Of a DNA stretch of 11,783 nt, positions 5,960-11,783 are shown in pieces (the first letter of the stretch is position 1; every line of letters starts with the position of its first letter). The stretch is from positions 1 through 11,783 of the forward strand of contig JAJXXI010000150.1 of NCBI GenBank assembly GCA_021781185.1, in the 5' to 3' direction. This DNA is from a bacterium (GTDB lineage Bacteria; Verrucomicrobiota; Verrucomicrobiia; Limisphaerales; UBA11358). The notes below the pieces were generated by a model. The model made no database searches, was not told the origin of the DNA, and saw only the letters and a list, made by a program, of their open reading frames with translations. The position numbers were made by a program, and so were the translations under genes.

Positions 5960-8917
5960 ATGAATTTACTCCTGAAAAACATCAGCGCGGTGTTGCTTTT
6001 GGCCTTGGCCCTAATGTCAGTCAGCGTCTCCGTCCATGCCGGTCCGAGCCTTGCACTTCTAACCAAGATCGCTTCCGAGAAAGCAAGCCCCGGCAGTTTT
6101 CCGCTGGTGCAGCACAACCAGGCTGCGTCTCTGTTCGCTGCGCCGGCAGACTGGGCGGGCGTATTGCGTGCGGCAGGAGACCTCCGGGACGATATGAATC
6201 GCGTCACAGGAATCACGCCGATTCTTACCACTAACGGCGCTCCGGCTGGTAAGTTCGCCGTCCTCATCGGAACCTTGGGCAAGAGTCCAATCATTGATGG
6301 CCTGGTAAAGTCTGGCAAACTCAGCGCGAATGCCATCTCCGGAAAATGGGAATCTTTCATCATCACCACGATTGCCAACCCATTGCCGGGGATTGATCAG
6401 GCGCTGGTCATTGCCGGCAGCGACAAGCGCGGGACGATTTACGGCATTTATGAAATCTCCGAACAAATCGGCGTTTCGCCCTGGTATTGGTGGGCGGACG
6501 TTCCGCCGCAGCACCACAAAGAGCTTTTCATCAAGCCCGGAGATTATGTCCAGGGACCGCCAGCCGTAAAATATCGCGGCATCTTCATCAATGACGAGGA
6601 GCCGTGTCTGGGCGGATGGACGCGAGAGAAGTTCGGTGGTGTGAATTCCAAGATGTATGCGCACATGTTCGAATTGCTGTTGCGGCTGCGCGCCAATTAT
6701 CTCTGGCCAGCCATGTGGGGCAAGGCGTTCAACGAGGATGATCCACTTGATCCGAAGGTTGCCGACGAATACGGCATTGTGATGGGCACTTCGCACCACG
6801 AGCCGATGATGCGTGCGCAGGCGGAATGGGATCACCATAGAAAAGAAAATGGCAACGGTGAGTGGAATTACCTGACCAATAAGCAGGGGCTGAACGAATT
6901 TTGGACGGACGGACTAAAGCGGAACGGGAAATACGAGAACATCATCACCATGGGCATGCGCGGGGATGGCGATTTGGCGATGCCCGACGCCGGCAGTTTT
7001 GAGAAGAACAAGGAACTGCTGGGAGAGATCATTGCCGACCAAAGGAAGATCATCGCCAAATACGTCAATCCCGATCCGGCAAAAGTCCCCCAACTCTGGG
7101 CGCTTTTCACCGAGGTGCAGAAGTATTACGACGCCGGCTTGCGTCCGCCTGATGACGTGACCCTGCTCTTCACCGACGACAATGTCGGGAATCTGCGCCG
7201 CGTGCCCACTCCCGAAGAACGCAAACGGAGCGGCGGTGCCGGAATCTATTTTCACATGGACATGCACGGCGGCCCGTTCTCCTATCAATGGCTCAACAGC
7301 AGTCCGCTTCCGAAGATCTGGGAACAGATGAATATCGCCTATCAATATGGCGCCCGGCGAATCTGGATCGCCAATGTGGGCGACCTCAAGCCGCTCGAAG
7401 TTCCGATTGAATTTTTTCTCCGCATGGCTTGGAATCCCAACGCCATGACCAAGGATAAAATTGCCGATTATCAACTGCGCTGGGCGGAGCGCGAGTTCGG
7501 CCAGAAACATGCCGCGGAAATTGCCGATATCGTAGCCAAATACGCCAAATACAATGGCAATCGTAAACCGGACCTGCTGAAACCAAATACGTTCAGCCTG
7601 GTTCACTACCGCGAGGCCGAACGCGTTTCCGCCGCGTGGGATGACATTGCCGACCAGGCTGGAAAGTTGTATCAAATCATCCCGGAGGATCAAAAGGACG
7701 CCTATTACGAGTTGGTGCTTCATCCCACCGAGGCATGCGCGAACCTGACCGACCTTTACATCGCTGCCGGACGCAACGCGCTTTTTGCCAAGCAAGGCCG
7801 CGCCAGCGCCAACGCCGAGGGAGAACTCGTGCGGAGGCTTTTCAAGAAGGATCAGGTCCTCAGCGATTACTATAATAAGAAACTCGCGGGCGGCAAATGG
7901 GACCACATGATGGATCAAACCCACATCGGTTATACCAGTTGGGCACCCCCCAAGCGGAATACCATGCCCAGACTCACCGAGCTTACCCTTCCGGTTGCCA
8001 ATGCCTTCGGGGTGGCGGTGGACGGTTCCTCCGAGGCGTGGCCCGGTGGTGACGGCGAACCGTCGTTGCCTCCATTCGACTCGCTCACCCGGCATCGTTC
8101 TTACATTGATGTATTTGCCCGGGGCACCAAACCGATCGAGTTCAAAGCCAGCGCGGACCAACCGTGGATTCATATCACCGAGACCAATGCGCCTTACGTC
8201 GGCCAGGACCGGCGGCTGTGGGTGGACATTGACTGGAGCATGGCACCGGTCGGGCAGGCACAAGGCAGCATTACCATTAGCGGCAGCAGCGGTCCGGTGA
8301 TCGTGAAAGTGACGGCCATCAAGGCGACTGCCGAACAGCAGCATGAAGCGCAAGGATGTTTCGGCGGCCTGGCCGGGCCAATTGCATTTGACGCTTCGGA
8401 TGCAACAAAGAATGTCCCCATCGGAGGCGTGCGCTGGGAAAAAATTCCAGACTATGGCCGCGTTTCTGCCGCCATGGAAGTATTCCCGGTGACGGCCGAC
8501 ACCATCCAGCCACCCAACCCGGCGCCGCGTCTCGAATATCCGGTCTATTTCGCCAAGCCCGGCAAATATGAGGTGGATTTAATCACCAGTCCGACTTTGG
8601 ACGTGATTCCCACCCGCGGACTGGGAATCGCCGTATCCATTGACGATCAGCCGCCACAAGTTTTGAACGTATTCACGCCGGCCACCTACAAAGATCAGGA
8701 TTTTCTCGGCAGAGCAAATTATCTGAATGACGCCAACAATGCCCGTGTCATGCATTTCACACAGGCCATCAATTCTTCAGGCAAACACGTGCTGAACATC
8801 ATCATGGTGGATCCGACGGTTGTGGTTGAGAAAATCGTCATCCATGATTCGCCATTGCCCGCTTCATACTTCGGACCGCCGTCAAGCTGTCGCCAGAACG
8901 AACACTCTTTAAATTGA
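5960..8917 (+). CDS. GH115 alpha-glucuronidase-like glycoside hydrolase, copy 3 (divergent catalytic core)
   Basis: A complete 985-residue GH115 protein that probably removes glucuronosyl side chains from xylan or a related polymer outside the cytoplasm. The ATG at 5960 starts a textbook signal peptide (lysine at 6, hydrophobic ISAVLLLALALM, cleavage near VHA|GP at about 28). The N-terminal domain runs to about 205, then the catalytic barrel to about 515, a helical region, a BACON-like sandwich (about 713-790) and the C-terminal domain (about 807-985). Its core looks closer to typical GH115 than copies 1 and 2: GMRGDGD (332-338), NVGDLKPLE (472-480), and no 9-residue insertion after Asp212. 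Other candidate residues: Glu385 (FTEV), Asp406-Asn408, Tyr430, Asn472. Two positions are unusual: Val409 in DDNVGN where copies 1 and 2 have Trp, and Met435 (HMDM) where they have Tyr (HFDY/HLDY). The C-terminal end (SSCRQNEHSLN) differs from the ESFHR end of the other copies. The esterase gene starts 9 bases after the stop, which argues for co-transcription. Confidence 0.95.
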   Translation: MNLLLKNISAVLLLALALMSVSVSVHAGPSLALLTKIASEKASPGSFPLVQHNQAASLFAAPADWAGVLRAAGDLRDDMNRVTGITPILTTNGAPAGKFAVLIGTLGKSPIIDGLVKSGKLSANAISGKWESFIITTIANPLPGIDQALVIAGSDKRGTIYGIYEISEQIGVSPWYWWADVPPQHHKELFIKPGDYVQGPPAVKYRGIFINDEEPCLGGWTREKFGGVNSKMYAHMFELLLRLRANYLWPAMWGKAFNEDDPLDPKVADEYGIVMGTSHHEPMMRAQAEWDHHRKENGNGEWNYLTNKQGLNEFWTDGLKRNGKYENIITMGMRGDGDLAMPDAGSFEKNKELLGEIIADQRKIIAKYVNPDPAKVPQLWALFTEVQKYYDAGLRPPDDVTLLFTDDNVGNLRRVPTPEERKRSGGAGIYFHMDMHGGPFSYQWLNSSPLPKIWEQMNIAYQYGARRIWIANVGDLKPLEVPIEFFLRMAWNPNAMTKDKIADYQLRWAEREFGQKHAAEIADIVAKYAKYNGNRKPDLLKPNTFSLVHYREAERVSAAWDDIADQAGKLYQIIPEDQKDAYYELVLHPTEACANLTDLYIAAGRNALFAKQGRASANAEGELVRRLFKKDQVLSDYYNKKLAGGKWDHMMDQTHIGYTSWAPPKRNTMPRLTELTLPVANAFGVAVDGSSEAWPGGDGEPSLPPFDSLTRHRSYIDVFARGTKPIEFKASADQPWIHITETNAPYVGQDRRLWVDIDWSMAPVGQAQGSITISGSSGPVIVKVTAIKATAEQQHEAQGCFGGLAGPIAFDASDATKNVPIGGVRWEKIPDYGRVSAAMEVFPVTADTIQPPNPAPRLEYPVYFAKPGKYEVDLITSPTLDVIPTRGLGIAVSIDDQPPQVLNVFTPATYKDQDFLGRANYLNDANNARVMHFTQAINSSGKHVLNIIMVDPTVVVEKIVIHDSPLPASYFGPPSSCRQNEHSLN
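6400..6541 (+). repeat. Near-identical segment shared with copy 2 (partner 3406-3547)
   Basis: This is the partner of 3406-3547. Bases 6473-6541 match 3479-3547 exactly over 69 bases, and the other 73 bases contain five synonymous differences. Just past 6541 the match weakens (Thr versus Asp codon), and after about 6600 the two genes are only distantly similar. Confidence 0.85.
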
Positions 8918-8926
8918 AATAGACCC

Positions 8927-10171
8927 ATGAACCTAAAAAGAATTTTCATTTGGGTGTGCGCAACAAGTCTTTTCGCTGCCACCGCCCATTGCGGCATGAC
9001 TAACACGTTTACCCCGGACAGCCACTGGGTTGGCACCTGGGGTTGCGGCATCCAGTTGACCGAACCGCGCAATCTTCCGCCGGCACCGGGGCTTGCCGGC
9101 AACACCTTTCGCCAAATTGTTCATTCGAGCATTGGCGGAAAGGAATTGCGCGTTCATTTCTCCAATATTTTTGGGAAAAGCCCGGTCGAAATGAAATCAG
9201 TCCATATCGCGCTGAATCCGAGCGTCATGGTCTCCAGCACGATTGACCCCGCCACCGACACGACCTTGAAGTTTGGCGGTTCGGAATTTGTTACCATTCC
9301 CGCCGGCAAAGATGTCTGGTCGGATCCGGTCGCATTTGATCTGCCGCCGTTGACAAATCTGGCCATCACCGTCTATTACGGCCGGTGTTCGAGCAACATC
9401 ATCACCGGCCATCCCAGCCCGCGCTGCAAATCTTACCTTCTCGCCGGCAATGCCGTCACCTCCAACAATATGGCCGGCGCGATCCAGACACAACATTGGT
9501 ATAACATCGAGGATGTGGATGTAATGGCGAACGACAGTTACGGAGCCGTGGTCACCTTTGGGGATTCGATCACGGACGGCAGAGGATCAACCATCGGCAG
9601 CAACAACCGCTGGCCCGATGATTTGGCGTGGCGTCTTCACACCAATGCGCCCACCGCCCATGTGAGCGTCATCAACACGGGCATCGGCGGCAACGCCATT
9701 TTTGGCGGCCTCGGTCCGGCGGGAATAAAGCGATTCGACCGCGATGTGCTGGATAAAAGTGGTGTCAAATGGGTGATTGTTTTTATCGGCGTAAACGATA
9801 TTGGCGGCGCGCACGGCAAACGCGAAGACACGCTCTCCACCAACATGATTGCCGCCTACAAACAGTTCGCGGAAAGGGCGCACGCGAATAACATCCGGGT
9901 TTACGGCGCCACCATCACGCCGTTCGGCGACAGCTTCTACGACAGTCCTCAACACGAGGCCATCCGGGAGGAGGTCAATGCATGGATCCGGACGAATTCG
10001 ATTTTCGACGGCTTGATTGATTTCTCGGCGGCCGTGCGCGATCCAGCTCACCCCAAAAAATTCAAGCCTGAATATCATCCCGGCCCTTACGCCAACGATT
10101 GGTTGCACATGAATCCATCCGGTTACCGGGCCATGGCGGACGCCATCAATTTAAATCTCTTTACGCAATAG
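8927..10171 (+). CDS. SGNH/GDSL-family esterase, XynE-like (probable acetyl-xylan or aryl esterase)
   Basis: A 414-residue exported serine esterase with all SGNH blocks: nucleophile Ser214 in FGDSITDG (211-218), Gly in NTGIGGN (250-256), Asn290 in GVNDIG (288-293), and Asp391/His394 in DWLHMNPSGY. The first 200 residues hold the extra N-terminal region (WVGTWG at about 31, then RVHFSN-type strands) seen in SGNH proteins resembling Prevotella bryantii XynE, which lies in a xylanase gene cluster. The start at 8927 gives a signal peptide (NLKRIFIWVCATSLFAATA). A Cys follows (AHCG), but His at -1 makes a lipoprotein signal unlikely. It lies 9 bases after the third GH115 gene and ends the operon. 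Inferred role: removing acetyl (or aryl) esters from the polysaccharide that the GH115 enzymes debranch. The fold and catalytic residues are firm; the ester it cleaves is not shown by sequence. A related family member acting on other acylated sugars is the main alternative. Confidence 0.93.
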   Translation: MNLKRIFIWVCATSLFAATAHCGMTNTFTPDSHWVGTWGCGIQLTEPRNLPPAPGLAGNTFRQIVHSSIGGKELRVHFSNIFGKSPVEMKSVHIALNPSVMVSSTIDPATDTTLKFGGSEFVTIPAGKDVWSDPVAFDLPPLTNLAITVYYGRCSSNIITGHPSPRCKSYLLAGNAVTSNNMAGAIQTQHWYNIEDVDVMANDSYGAVVTFGDSITDGRGSTIGSNNRWPDDLAWRLHTNAPTAHVSVINTGIGGNAIFGGLGPAGIKRFDRDVLDKSGVKWVIVFIGVNDIGGAHGKREDTLSTNMIAAYKQFAERAHANNIRVYGATITPFGDSFYDSPQHEAIREEVNAWIRTNSIFDGLIDFSAAVRDPAHPKKFKPEYHPGPYANDWLHMNPSGYRAMADAINLNLFTQ

Positions 10172-10201
10172 CCTTCGCGGAATTTTGTTCACGCGAAAGG
10201 C
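10171..10201. terminator. Hairpin between convergent genes, possible bidirectional terminator
   Basis: The arms GCCTTCGCG (10171-10179) and CGCGAAAGGC (10192-10201) pair over 9 base pairs with one bulged A, around a 12-base loop. The hairpin begins at the last base of the esterase stop codon and lies in the 43-base gap between the two convergent genes, where a shared terminator is expected. No run of T follows on either strand, so it is not a classical intrinsic terminator. It could work with another factor or protect the 3' ends of the transcripts. Confidence 0.5.
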
Positions 10202-10204
10202 TGG

Positions 10205-11783
<1,579 letters not shown>

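Larger units (their letters stand above)
3..8917 (+). repeat. Tandem array of three paralogous GH115 genes
   Basis: Three head-to-tail GH115 coding units of about 2.9-3.0 kb share the same domain order and start with signal peptides (only part of the first is visible). They are diverged duplicates rather than recent identical copies. Gaps between the units are 23 and 45 bases, with no transposase, direct repeat or other remnant of the duplication. Copies 1 and 2 are closest over the catalytic core and C-terminus, and copies 2 and 3 over the N-terminal domain. Confidence 0.9.

Noticed and set aside
6914..8353. Long open frame of 479 codons on the - strand inside GH115 copy 3
   Set aside because: It lies entirely antisense to a clear GH115 gene, has no recognisable domain or plausible start context, and is explained by the GC-rich codon pattern of the sense gene.
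8927..9010. Possible lipoprotein signal (AHCG) in the SGNH esterase
   Set aside because: His precedes the Cys, where a small residue (Gly, Ala or Ser) is required in a lipobox, so ordinary signal peptidase I cleavage is more likely.

Overview
The window looks like part of a bacterial locus for degrading plant cell-wall polysaccharide, most plausibly glucuronoxylan. Four genes lie close together on the + strand, with gaps of 23, 45 and 9 bases, and read as one operon: three tandem, paralogous family GH115 glycoside hydrolases (xylan alpha-1,2-glucuronidase family), followed by an SGNH/GDSL esterase of the XynE-like type (acetyl-xylan or aryl-esterase-like). A fifth gene converges on them from the - strand. 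It encodes a multi-module esterase: the tail of one CE1-type esterase domain, a malectin (CBM57-type) domain, then a complete CE1-type esterase domain. The first and last genes both run off the window. There is no gene-free stretch over 300 bases; the longest gap is 45 bases.

The combined job is inferred from families. The GH115 enzymes would remove (4-O-methyl)glucuronic acid side chains, and the two esterases would remove acetyl, feruloyl or similar ester decorations, opening the backbone to xylanases that are not in this window. The three complete + strand N-termini carry export signals, and the partial first gene shows what remains of one, so the work is probably periplasmic or extracellular. 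No transporter, regulator, SusC/SusD pair, mobile element, RNA gene or CRISPR array is visible. The operon promoter would lie upstream of base 1.

The organism is a bacterium with mid-range GC (mid-50s percent by eye). The expanded GH115 set, the absence of SusC/SusD and the lack of clear Shine-Dalgarno sequences before the visible starts suit Verrucomicrobiota or a related group, but Bacteroidota, Planctomycetota or Acidobacteriota cannot be excluded from sequence alone.

The most interesting feature is the GH115 triplet. The middle gene is a mosaic: about its first 220 codons are nearly the same as the third gene (including 142 bp with only 5 differences, all synonymous), while the rest resembles the first gene. 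The copies also differ from one another at conserved active-site motifs, which suggests three different substrate specificities rather than simple gene dosage. I see no clearly new type of system; the novelty is in this enzyme set and in the double-CE1/malectin esterase.
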